From NCBI GenBank assembly GCA_021821945.1, contig JAJZTF010000005.1, positions 60,361-124,360 of the forward strand: a stretch of 64,000 nt of DNA. The letters run 5' to 3'. Source of the stretch: Pseudomonadota bacterium (GTDB lineage Bacteria > Pseudomonadota > Gammaproteobacteria > Burkholderiales > Gallionellaceae). A model generated the notes under the pieces. That model worked only from the letters and a program-made list of their open reading frames with translations, ran no database searches and had not been told where the DNA came from. This document shows, piece after piece, positions 56,180-64,000 of this stretch; the first letter of the stretch is position 1; each line of letters begins with the position of its first letter. Made by a program: the position numbers and the translations under genes.

Positions 56180-57241
56180 CTAGGTTAGCATCGGCACGCG
56201 CGACGTCAGCGCGCACATCAGTTCATAGCTGATGGTCTCGGAAAAGCTGGCGACTTCCTCTATCGGCATCCCCGCCCCCCAGAGCGTGACTTCGGAGCCA
56301 ACCCCCGCTTCGGGATGGCCGGTCAGATCGGCAAAAAGCATATCCATGGAAACGCGTCCCAGCAACTGGGACCGTCCGCCTTCGACCAGCAATGGCGTGC
56401 CATTTTTCGCATGTCTCGGATAGCCATCCGCATAACCGCATGCGACGATGCCGATTCTCATCCCTCTTTCGGCGCGATATTTCCCGCCATAGCCCACCTC
56501 GTCGCCCGCCTTGAGCATCTGAGTGGCGATGATGCGGCTCTTCAGCGTCATCGCGGGTTTCAGTCCCAGCCGTTCTGCCGGGACTTCCCTGAATGGCGAG
56601 GCGCCATAGAGCATGAGGCCGGGCCTCACCCACTCCCCGTGCGTGTCGGGATAACGCAAGAGTGCCGCGGAATTGGCCAGAGAGCGCGGTGCGCGATAAT
56701 TCGCCGCAATCCTGTTGTAGGTTTCGAGCTGCGCGGATACGCCGCGTTCCTCGTCCGCATTGGCAAAATGCGTCATCAACGTGACTTCCCGGACAGCCCT
56801 GTGTCTTTGCAGCGCCTCCATCGCCATTGCCGCCTCCAGAGGAGGAAAGCCCAGACGATGCATGCCGCTGTTCACCTTCAGCCATACATCAAGACTGCCG
56901 GCACGCGGATAGGCATCAAGGCACCTGATCTGCCATTCGCTGTGCACCACGGTGGCAAGGTCATATGCCGCAATCTGTTCGAGATCTGCCACATCGAAAA
57001 ATCCCTCGAGCAGCAGGATAGTCTGCCTGTAACCTGCTTCCCGCAAGGCGATCGCATCCTTGATGTCCAGCAGCGCAAATCCATCCGCGCCGGCAAGCGC
57101 TTCTGCCACGCGCAACAGGCCATGTCCGTAGCCGTTCGCCTTGATGACCGCCATGATGCGCGCTGAAGTTGCGCGGCGAGCAATCTGCAGATTGTGTTCG
57201 AGAGCATCCTGGTCGATGCGTGCTGATATGGGGCGCGGCAT
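56180..57241 (-). CDS. alr: Alanine racemase
   Basis: MPRPISARIDQDALEHNLQIARRATSARIMAVIKANGYGHGLLRVAEAL. Confidence 0.96.
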   Translation of the reverse strand: MPRPISARIDQDALEHNLQIARRATSARIMAVIKANGYGHGLLRVAEALAGADGFALLDIKDAIALREAGYRQTILLLEGFFDVADLEQIAAYDLATVVHSEWQIRCLDAYPRAGSLDVWLKVNSGMHRLGFPPLEAAMAMEALQRHRAVREVTLMTHFANADEERGVSAQLETYNRIAANYRAPRSLANSAALLRYPDTHGEWVRPGLMLYGASPFREVPAERLGLKPAMTLKSRIIATQMLKAGDEVGYGGKYRAERGMRIGIVACGYADGYPRHAKNGTPLLVEGGRSQLLGRVSMDMLFADLTGHPEAGVGSEVTLWGAGMPIEEVASFSETISYELMCALTSRVPMLT

Positions 57242-57336
57242 GAATCGCGTAGGGTCGCTGGATTGGGACGACGTAATGATAGCAGGGGCAATGCTTTCGT
57301 GATATAAACGCTTTGAACAAATCACATCTTTCTTGA

Positions 57337-58575
57337 ATGAAGCTCGGCTTTTACACGATACTTGCGGCGCAGTTTCTTTCAGCGCTCGCGGACAATGCAC
57401 TGTTGTTTGCCGCCATCGCCCTGTTGAAGGAGCTGCATGCGCCGAGCTGGCATACCCCTGTCCTGCAGGAGGCCTTCATCTTTTCCTATATCGTCCTGGC
57501 CCCCTTCGTCGGCGCATTCGCCGATTCTATGCCCAAGGGGCGGGTCATGTTCATCAGCAACAACATCAAGATTTCAGGTTGCATCGCGATGCTGGCAGGC
57601 GTAGACCCGCTGCTGGCCTACGGCCTGGTGGGCCTGGGTGCTGCCGCCTATTCGCCGGCAAAATACGGCATCCTGACCGAATACCTGCCGCCTGAAAAAC
57701 TGGTTCTGGCAAACAGCTGGATGGAAGGACTCACCGTGCTCGCCATCGTCATGGGCTCAGTCATAGGAGGCCTTTTGATCAGCCCGGCGATAGCCACGCC
57801 GATGCTGCAGTGGTGGGACGTGCCCTTCATCGAAACCGGAATAGACACGCCGCCCGAGCTTGCCATCGCGATCATCGTGGGCATGTATTTTTCCGCATCG
57901 CTGATCAACCTCTACATTCCCAGGGTGGCGCTGGACCATCTGCCGCTGAGCCGCAACCCGTTCTTTCTGCTTGGCGAATTCTGGCACAATTTCAAGCTGC
58001 TATGGAAGGACCCGCTGGGCCAGGTTTCGCTCGCCGTGACCACGCTTTTCTGGGGAACGGGCGCGACGCTGAGGCTCATCGTGCTGAGCTGGTCCGCAAT
58101 CGTGCTGCACTACGACATGGCGAGCGGCGCAAAGCTGACCGCATGGGTTGCCATCGGCATTGCGATCGGCGCGATGCTGGCAGCAAGATCCGTCAGGCTC
58201 GAGCATTCCGTCAAGGTGTTGCCCATCGGCATCGCGATGGGGCTGATGGTGCTGATCATGATACCCGTGACCAGCAGCGTGCTCGCCACCCTGCTGCTGA
58301 TCATCATAGGCGCGATGGGGGGCTATTTCGTGGTTCCGATGAATGCGCTGCTGCAGCATCGCGGCCACCTGCTGATGGGGTCTGGCAGCTCCATCTCCGT
58401 GCAGAACTTCAACGAAAACCTGAGCATCTTCGTGATGCTGGGTTTTTATGCGCTGATGGTGAAGCTCGATCTCAGCATCTATCTCATCATCACGATATTC
58501 GGCCTGATGCTCTCTGGCACCATGGGCGCGCTGTACAAAAGGCACAGGCACGACCAGGACTCCGGGAAAATCTAG
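57337..58575 (+). CDS. lplT: Lysophospholipid transporter LplT-like MFS protein
   Basis: MKLGFYTILAAQFLSALADNALLFAAIALLKELHAPSWHTPVLQEAFIFSYIVLAPFVGAFADSMPKGRVMF. Confidence 0.9.
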   Translation: MKLGFYTILAAQFLSALADNALLFAAIALLKELHAPSWHTPVLQEAFIFSYIVLAPFVGAFADSMPKGRVMFISNNIKISGCIAMLAGVDPLLAYGLVGLGAAAYSPAKYGILTEYLPPEKLVLANSWMEGLTVLAIVMGSVIGGLLISPAIATPMLQWWDVPFIETGIDTPPELAIAIIVGMYFSASLINLYIPRVALDHLPLSRNPFFLLGEFWHNFKLLWKDPLGQVSLAVTTLFWGTGATLRLIVLSWSAIVLHYDMASGAKLTAWVAIGIAIGAMLAARSVRLEHSVKVLPIGIAMGLMVLIMIPVTSSVLATLLLIIIGAMGGYFVVPMNALLQHRGHLLMGSGSSISVQNFNENLSIFVMLGFYALMVKLDLSIYLIITIFGLMLSGTMGALYKRHRHDQDSGKI

Positions 58576-61127
58576 GCCAGCCCGAGCGACTCCTCGATCG
58601 CCTCGATAGGCTCCGGCTTGCCGAAGAGGTCTCCCTGATAGACCCTGCATCCAAACCGCATCAGGAAGGCAAGCTGCTCCTCGGTCTCGACCCCTTCCGC
58701 GATCACTTCGAGGTTGAAATTCTTTGCAAGATCGATGATGGTCTTGACCATCACGGCATCGTTTGAATCCGTTGCAATATGCCGCAAAAAGCTACGGTCT
58801 ATCTTGATCTGGTCGAGCGGCAACAGCTTCAGGTAGGCAAGGGAGGAATAACCCGTGCCGAAATCGTCCAGTGCAAGCCTGACGCCGAGCGCTTTCAGCG
58901 CACGCATCTTTTCGACCACGCCGGCCACTTCGGCGGCATCCGAGAGCACCACGCTCTCCGTCAACTCGAGCTTCAGCCCCGATCCCTCCACCCGGTGGGC
59001 CTTCAAGAGATCCGCCACCCTTTCGGCAAAGTCGGGGAGCTTGAATTGCTGTGCGCTGACGTTCACCGAGATGGTCAGGTTGCGTGTCGGCTCATGTCCT
59101 TGCCAGACAGAAAGCTGCCTGCAGGCCGCATCGAGCACCCAGCCGCCCAGCTCGACAATCAAGGAGCTGTCCTCGGCAAGAGGAATGAATTCGCCGGGCA
59201 GGACCATGCCGCGTTCCGGATTCACCCAGCGCACCAGCGCCTCCGCGCCATGCGGCTTGCGATCGCCGCCCACCTGCATCTGGTAGTAAAGTCTCAATTG
59301 TCCCGCGGAAATCGCAAGTCGCAAGTCGCGCTCCAGCGCCGCATGCTTCTCCACTGCCTTCTGCATCGCAGGGTCGAAGAAACGCACCGTATTCTTGCCC
59401 GCGGCCTTGGCCTCGTACATCGCCATGTCTGCATGCTTCAGAAGCGCATCGATCGGCGTTTCATGGCCGAAATACATGGAGACGCCTATGCTGGGGGAGC
59501 TGTGGTGCTCACGTCCCGACAAGAGATAGGGACGGGACAGGATTTCCCTTATCTTTTCCGCGATCAGCACAACCTTCTCCAGGGCCTGCTGCTCGTGCAC
59601 ATCCAGATCCTCGAGCAGCACGACGAATTCATCGCCCCCCAGGCGCGAAACCGTATCGGCATCGCGCACGCAGGACTTGATGCGCTCAGACACCTCGATC
59701 AACATCAGATCGCCATAGTCGTGCCCCAGCGTGTCGTTCAATGTCTTGAAGTTGTCCATGTCGAGAAACAGCACGGCGCCGAATTGCCGGTTCCGCTGGG
59801 ACAATGCCAGCGCAAGACCCAACCGGTCCATCAGGAGCCGCCGGTTCGGCAGTCCGGTCAGCACATCGTAAAAGGCGAGATTGCGTATCTCCTCCTCGGC
59901 CACTCTTCTTGCGGCAATCTCTTCATGCAGCTTTGCATTCGATGCGTTCAATTCCTGAGTGCGTTCTTCTATCCTGTCCTCCAGCGTTTCATATATCCCC
60001 TGCAGGTTCACGGCCATGCGGTTGAACGCCTTGGCGAAAACCCCAAGCTCACCAAATGCCGATTCGTCGGCGCGCTGATCCAGGCTCCCCTTGGCCATCT
60101 CATCGGCGGTCTTCGCCAGGCTTTCCAGGGGCGCGCTGATCTGTCGCGCGAAGTAATAGGCAAGAATGCCAGACAGGACCAGCAAGACCAGCACCAATTC
60201 GAAGGTGACGGTGCGCTCCTGGCTGATCGAGGCAAACACTTCATCCTCGTCCATTTTGACCGCCATGCCCCAGTCGAGCTCCGGCAGATAGCGCCAGGCC
60301 GACACGACCTGAACGCCCCGATAATCCTTCTTCACGCTCTCGCCCGACTGAGCGAAGATCGCCGCATACAAAGGCATATTCTTGCTCTCGGTGAGTTTCA
60401 GCTTCAGCACTTCCTTTCCATCGACAAGGTATCTGAGCGGGGTCGCCATGACCATGTACTCCCCCTCCTTACGCCCGAAAACGACCTCCCCGCTCTGCCC
60501 CAGCCCGACTGCATCGGATGCGACCTTGAAAAACAGTGCATTGCTCAATTGCATTGCCAGCACGCCGACAAATCTTCCATCCTTCATGATGGGTGCCGCT
60601 ATGAAAAGCGCTGCGCTGTTCGATGGCGGATATATCTCCTGTCGGGAGAAAACGGGCTCCAGCGTCATGCTCGCATCGCGGAACGCCTCGGCAAGCTGCG
60701 TACTCCGCCAGGGACCCGTCAGCAGATTGGTCGCAAAATCGGCTTCATGCTTCTGGGTAAAAATGACGTCCCCTTTTGGGGTGATCATGAATACATCGTA
60801 AAATACGGTGGACTCCTTGATATAGCGCTCGAAATACTGCCTCATCAAGGCCTCTTCCTCGGCCGAAGTGGCTGGATAGGTCCTAGACAGCCTCTCGAAC
60901 CCCGCGATCGCGCTCGGGCTTTGCGCGAGGAAGCGCACGTTGCGCTCGCGTTCAGCCAGGAAACTTCTGACCTGCATCGTCTTCTTGTCTGCCAGCGCGC
61001 TTACCCTGGCCAACGCATCGGCGCGCAGCCTGGCCTTGTCCTGCTGAAGATTGAGATATCCCAGAAGCGCCAGAGGCAGCACGGACAACAAAAGAAAAAG
61101 CAGCAGCAGGCGCGTGAATATCTTCAT
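58572..61127 (-). CDS. Cache-HAMP-GGDEF-EAL membrane sensor
   Basis: Two TM helices around a periplasmic sensor region, HAMP, RLGGDEFVVLLEDL and HGAEALVRW, DDFGTGYSSLAYLKLLP. Confidence 0.93.
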   Translation of the reverse strand: MKIFTRLLLLFLLLSVLPLALLGYLNLQQDKARLRADALARVSALADKKTMQVRSFLAERERNVRFLAQSPSAIAGFERLSRTYPATSAEEEALMRQYFERYIKESTVFYDVFMITPKGDVIFTQKHEADFATNLLTGPWRSTQLAEAFRDASMTLEPVFSRQEIYPPSNSAALFIAAPIMKDGRFVGVLAMQLSNALFFKVASDAVGLGQSGEVVFGRKEGEYMVMATPLRYLVDGKEVLKLKLTESKNMPLYAAIFAQSGESVKKDYRGVQVVSAWRYLPELDWGMAVKMDEDEVFASISQERTVTFELVLVLLVLSGILAYYFARQISAPLESLAKTADEMAKGSLDQRADESAFGELGVFAKAFNRMAVNLQGIYETLEDRIEERTQELNASNAKLHEEIAARRVAEEEIRNLAFYDVLTGLPNRRLLMDRLGLALALSQRNRQFGAVLFLDMDNFKTLNDTLGHDYGDLMLIEVSERIKSCVRDADTVSRLGGDEFVVLLEDLDVHEQQALEKVVLIAEKIREILSRPYLLSGREHHSSPSIGVSMYFGHETPIDALLKHADMAMYEAKAAGKNTVRFFDPAMQKAVEKHAALERDLRLAISAGQLRLYYQMQVGGDRKPHGAEALVRWVNPERGMVLPGEFIPLAEDSSLIVELGGWVLDAACRQLSVWQGHEPTRNLTISVNVSAQQFKLPDFAERVADLLKAHRVEGSGLKLELTESVVLSDAAEVAGVVEKMRALKALGVRLALDDFGTGYSSLAYLKLLPLDQIKIDRSFLRHIATDSNDAVMVKTIIDLAKNFNLEVIAEGVETEEQLAFLMRFGCRVYQGDLFGKPEPIEAIEESLGLA

Positions 61128-62329
61128 TTGTATTCGCTCTCTATCCTTTCCCGATCGGCCCGGGAAATGAAGAACGGGTATGGCCTGGGACCGATGCTGC
61201 GCCCCGACTGCCAGACGATATCGAACTGCCCGTCCGGACGGATGCGGCCTATGCGCACCATCTTCCAGAGATGATGGGTATCGGCATCCACCGCAACGAT
61301 GCCCTCAGGCGCATTCATCGCCTGCTTGTCGAGTTCCGCCTTGATCGCAGAAATGTTAGACGAATCGGCCTCGCGCATCGCATTCACCCAAAGATGCACG
61401 CCTATGTAGGCCGCCTCCATCGGGTCGTCCAGCACCCGATTCATACCAAAGCGGCGCTGGAAATTTTCGACGAAGGCGCGATTTTCAGCGCTTTTCACGG
61501 ACTCGAAATAATTCCATGCCGCATAGTGACCGGCCATCAGTCCGGGCTCCATCGAGGCGAGCTCCGCTTCCGCGATGCTGCTTGAAAACACCGGGATATC
61601 GCGTGCGTTGATTCCCGCCTTGCGCAACGCCAGGAAGAAATGCCTGTTGCTGTCGCCATTCAGCGTGTTCAGCACGAAATCGGGGTGAACGCTGGCGATC
61701 TCCCTTGCCACCTGATCGAAGTCCTGGCTGCCCAGCGGCAGGTATCGCTCGCCTGCGACTTCGCCTCCCTGCGCGAACAGGAGCTTCCTGACAACCTGGT
61801 TTGCAACATGCGGAAAGATGTAATCCGAACCGATCAGATAGGCTCTTCTGCCCCGCGTCTGCATCGCCCATGCGGCCATGGGAATGATCTGCTGGTTCGG
61901 CACCGCGCCTGTGTAGAAGATGTCCGGGGATTGCTCAAACCCCTCGTATTGCAGCGGATAGAACAGCAGATGGTGATGCTTTTCGACGACGCCCTTGACG
62001 GCCTTGCGGCAGGCAGAAGTCCAGCAGCCGAACAGGGCATCCACTTTGTTCCGCGAGATCAGCTTCTCGGCCTGTGCTGCGCAGTAGTTTGCGTCCGAGC
62101 GGCAATCGCTCACGATCATCTCGATTTTCGCACCGCGTATCCCGCCTGACTGGTTTGCCTCTTCCACAGCAAGCCTCACCGCATCAACCAGCGGGGCTTC
62201 GCTTCCCGCCATGGTGCCGGTCAGCGAATGCAGCACGCCTATCCTGATCACAGGGCTGGCGATCTGATGCTGGCGATAGAGAAAAAAAAGCACCAGCATC
62301 GCAACGGGGATCAGCAGCCATTTTTTCAT
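61124..62329 (-). CDS. UrtA/AmiC-like periplasmic (or membrane-anchored) substrate-binding protein
   Basis: IRIGVLHSLTGTMAGSEAPLVDAVRLAVEEANQSGGI ... LFGCWTSACRKAVKGVVEKHHHLLFYPLQYEGFEQSPDIFYTGAVPNQQ; no adjacent permease or ATPase genes. Confidence 0.88.
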   Translation of the reverse strand: MKKWLLIPVAMLVLFFLYRQHQIASPVIRIGVLHSLTGTMAGSEAPLVDAVRLAVEEANQSGGIRGAKIEMIVSDCRSDANYCAAQAEKLISRNKVDALFGCWTSACRKAVKGVVEKHHHLLFYPLQYEGFEQSPDIFYTGAVPNQQIIPMAAWAMQTRGRRAYLIGSDYIFPHVANQVVRKLLFAQGGEVAGERYLPLGSQDFDQVAREIASVHPDFVLNTLNGDSNRHFFLALRKAGINARDIPVFSSSIAEAELASMEPGLMAGHYAAWNYFESVKSAENRAFVENFQRRFGMNRVLDDPMEAAYIGVHLWVNAMREADSSNISAIKAELDKQAMNAPEGIVAVDADTHHLWKMVRIGRIRPDGQFDIVWQSGRSIGPRPYPFFISRADRERIESEYK

Positions 62330-62357
62330 TTGCCCCTCCCCCTTGATCCTGGAAAAA

Positions 62358-63023
62358 TCAGTGTCTGCCCACCGTCGCGCTCGCCAGGCAAAGATCCTTC
62401 CAGGACTTCGCCTTGTCAAGCGGCGTGCGCAAAAGATAGGCCGGATGGAAACTCACGACCACCGGAATGCCACGATGCTCATGCACAATCCCGCGCAGCG
62501 CAGAGATCGGCTGATCGGTGTTCAACAGGGCGGAAGCCGCCGTCCTGCCCAGCGCGACGATGATTTTTGGCTGAATGAGCGCAATCTGATTTTCCAGATA
62601 AGGCAGGCAGGCAGCCATTTCGCCTGCATGAGGCTGTCTGTTGCTGGGCGGCCGGCACTTGACCACGTTGGCGATATACACCTCTTCGCGCTTCAGTCCG
62701 ATGGCAAGCAGCATGTTGTCCAGCAGTCTGCCTGCCTGCCCCACGAAAGGCTCCCCCTTCGCATCCTCTTCAGCCCCCGGCGCCTCACCAACGAAGAGCC
62801 ATTGTGCCTTCTCGTTGCCCACACCGAATACCGTCTGCCTGCAGCCGGCGCGCAGCGGACACAGAGTGCAGCCCTTTACCTTCTCCTTGAGCTCCGGCCA
62901 ATCCATGCAGGACGGATGCGCCTCCGGCAAAGGCGCCTCAGCCGTCTCGCGCCTCACCCATGTCGGATAGAGGTTCATCTCACGCAGCACTGCCTCGCGC
63001 CTATCCATTCGCTTCCTTCCCAA
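62358..63023 (-). CDS. Uracil-DNA glycosylase, family 4/5-type
   Basis: [51 protein letters not shown] (Fe-S cysteines plus GEAPG). Confidence 0.93.
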   Translation of the reverse strand: MGRKRMDRREAVLREMNLYPTWVRRETAEAPLPEAHPSCMDWPELKEKVKGCTLCPLRAGCRQTVFGVGNEKAQWLFVGEAPGAEEDAKGEPFVGQAGRLLDNMLLAIGLKREEVYIANVVKCRPPSNRQPHAGEMAACLPYLENQIALIQPKIIVALGRTAASALLNTDQPISALRGIVHEHRGIPVVVSFHPAYLLRTPLDKAKSWKDLCLASATVGRH

Positions 63024-63450
63024 GGTCGCACGCCATCACGATCGCGTCTTCGCTGCCGCTATTGCGCCGATAATACTCCCGCCTGACGCCAATTTCACGA
63101 AACCTCGCAAGGCGATAAAGCGCAATCGCCGGGAGATTGGAAGCGCGCACCTCCAGCAGAACACGCAACATCCCGCGCGCGCTTGCAAGCTGCATCAGGG
63201 CATCCAGCATCCTCCTGCCCACGCCCTTGCGCTGGTGCGATCCGGAAACCGCGATGTTGAGCAGCTCGGCATCATCGCTACCCATCATCAGCACCGCATA
63301 GCCGCAAAGCTTTCCATCACATTCCTCAACATAACACAGATAACCGCTTTCCAGCGCATCAGAAAAATTGCCCCGCGTCCATGGATATGCCTGTACGGCC
63401 CGTTCTATCGCCAGCACCTCCTCCAGATCCGGGGATTGCATCTTCCTCAT
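63001..63450 (-). CDS. rimI: Ribosomal protein S18 alanine N-acetyltransferase
   Basis: GNAT signature LLNIAVSGSHQRKGVGRRMLDALMQLA ... LLEVRASNLPAIALYRLARFREIGVRREYY. Confidence 0.93.
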   Translation of the reverse strand: MRKMQSPDLEEVLAIERAVQAYPWTRGNFSDALESGYLCYVEECDGKLCGYAVLMMGSDDAELLNIAVSGSHQRKGVGRRMLDALMQLASARGMLRVLLEVRASNLPAIALYRLARFREIGVRREYYRRNSGSEDAIVMACDLGKEANG

Positions 63451-63452
63451 TT

Positions 63453-64000
63453 TCAGGACTTGTCGCTTGCCATCTGCTCCCTCTCGGATGTCTTCAGGGC
63501 AACCTTGTCCCGCAGATAGAAAGGTTGGGCAGAAGCCGCATCCACGCCAAGCCCTCTTGCAAACTGCAAGGCGCCTATCGCGGCGATGTATTCCGCCATG
63601 GGCAAGGCGTCGCCATTCATGCCCGTCAACTGTCCTGAATAACGGCCCTGCAGCGCATCCGCGAAGGCAGAAAATCCGCTGCCTGCACCGAACCAGCCCG
63701 TGCCCGGCACGGAAGGCGCATCCTCCGGCTTGCAAAGACAGGGTTCGACGATGTCGAGCCAGCCGTCCTCCTTCCTTTCATATGCGGCGAAGTAGATCTC
63801 GCCCATGCGCGCATCGAGCGCCGCAATCACCCTCTCCCGCCCGGTTCCCTCCGCCAGCGCGAGCAGGGTAGAGATGCCGGCCACCGGAAGGCCGGCTCCC
63901 AGTGCGAGGCCCTGAGCCACACCGCAGGCGATGCGCACCCCCGTGAAGGATCCCGGCCCGGAGCCGAAAGCGATGCCGGCCATATCCCGGATCCCGCATC
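63453..64000 (-). CDS. tsaB: tRNA threonylcarbamoyladenosine biosynthesis protein TsaB, N-terminus beyond window
   Basis: MAGIAFGSGPGSFTGVRIACGVAQGLALGAGLPVAGISTLLALA; frame open to window edge. Confidence 0.93.
   Translation of the reverse strand, partial: CGIRDMAGIAFGSGPGSFTGVRIACGVAQGLALGAGLPVAGISTLLALAEGTGRERVIAALDARMGEIYFAAYERKEDGWLDIVEPCLCKPEDAPSVPGTGWFGAGSGFSAFADALQGRYSGQLTGMNGDALPMAEYIAAIGALQFARGLGVDAASAQPFYLRDKVALKTSEREQMASDKS

Noticed and set aside
58779-61274. 831-aa plus-strand ORF opposite the GGDEF-EAL gene
   Set aside because: Antisense shadow of a clear GGDEF-EAL sensor; the product lacks any recognisable family.

Overview
The window is a gene-dense, GC-rich chromosomal segment of a chemolithoautotrophic proteobacterium. 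Gene content and order suggest Betaproteobacteria, Nitrosomonadales/Gallionellaceae-like; this is inference. It opens at the 3' end of an alpha-carboxysome cluster: two tandem csoS1-type BMC genes (the first truncated), a bacterioferritin-like protein, a PCD-like/acRAF protein, McdA and a 57-aa McdB that the ORF track missed. These are followed by purE-purK, then a divergent cbbR and a second RuBisCO operon (form I cbbL-cbbS-cbbQ-cbbO plus a small conserved ORF). Just downstream, one uninterrupted ORF (10808..12328) encodes a complete SAICAR synthase (PurC) joined to a complete beta-carbonic anhydrase with all zinc-site motifs. I consider this PurC-CA fusion, and its clustering with purEK and RuBisCO, the most interesting signal in the window. 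The remainder is mostly conserved housekeeping: hfq-hflX-hflK-hflC-hisZ-purA, ribF-ileS-lspA-ispH-thiO, der-bamB-yfgM-hisS-ispG-rodZ-pilW-rlmN-ndk, tilS-accA, lolC/E-lolD, efp-earP, alr, lplT, udg-rimI-tsaB. Interspersed are c-di-GMP modules (LapD-like, HD-GYP, RR-CheC-DGC, PilZ, UrtA-like SBP plus GGDEF/EAL) and an MTA-salvage cluster (mtnP-apt-mtnA-class II aldolase). I saw no tRNA, rRNA, CRISPR array or transposase. All homology calls come from reading the translations by eye; no database search was run.
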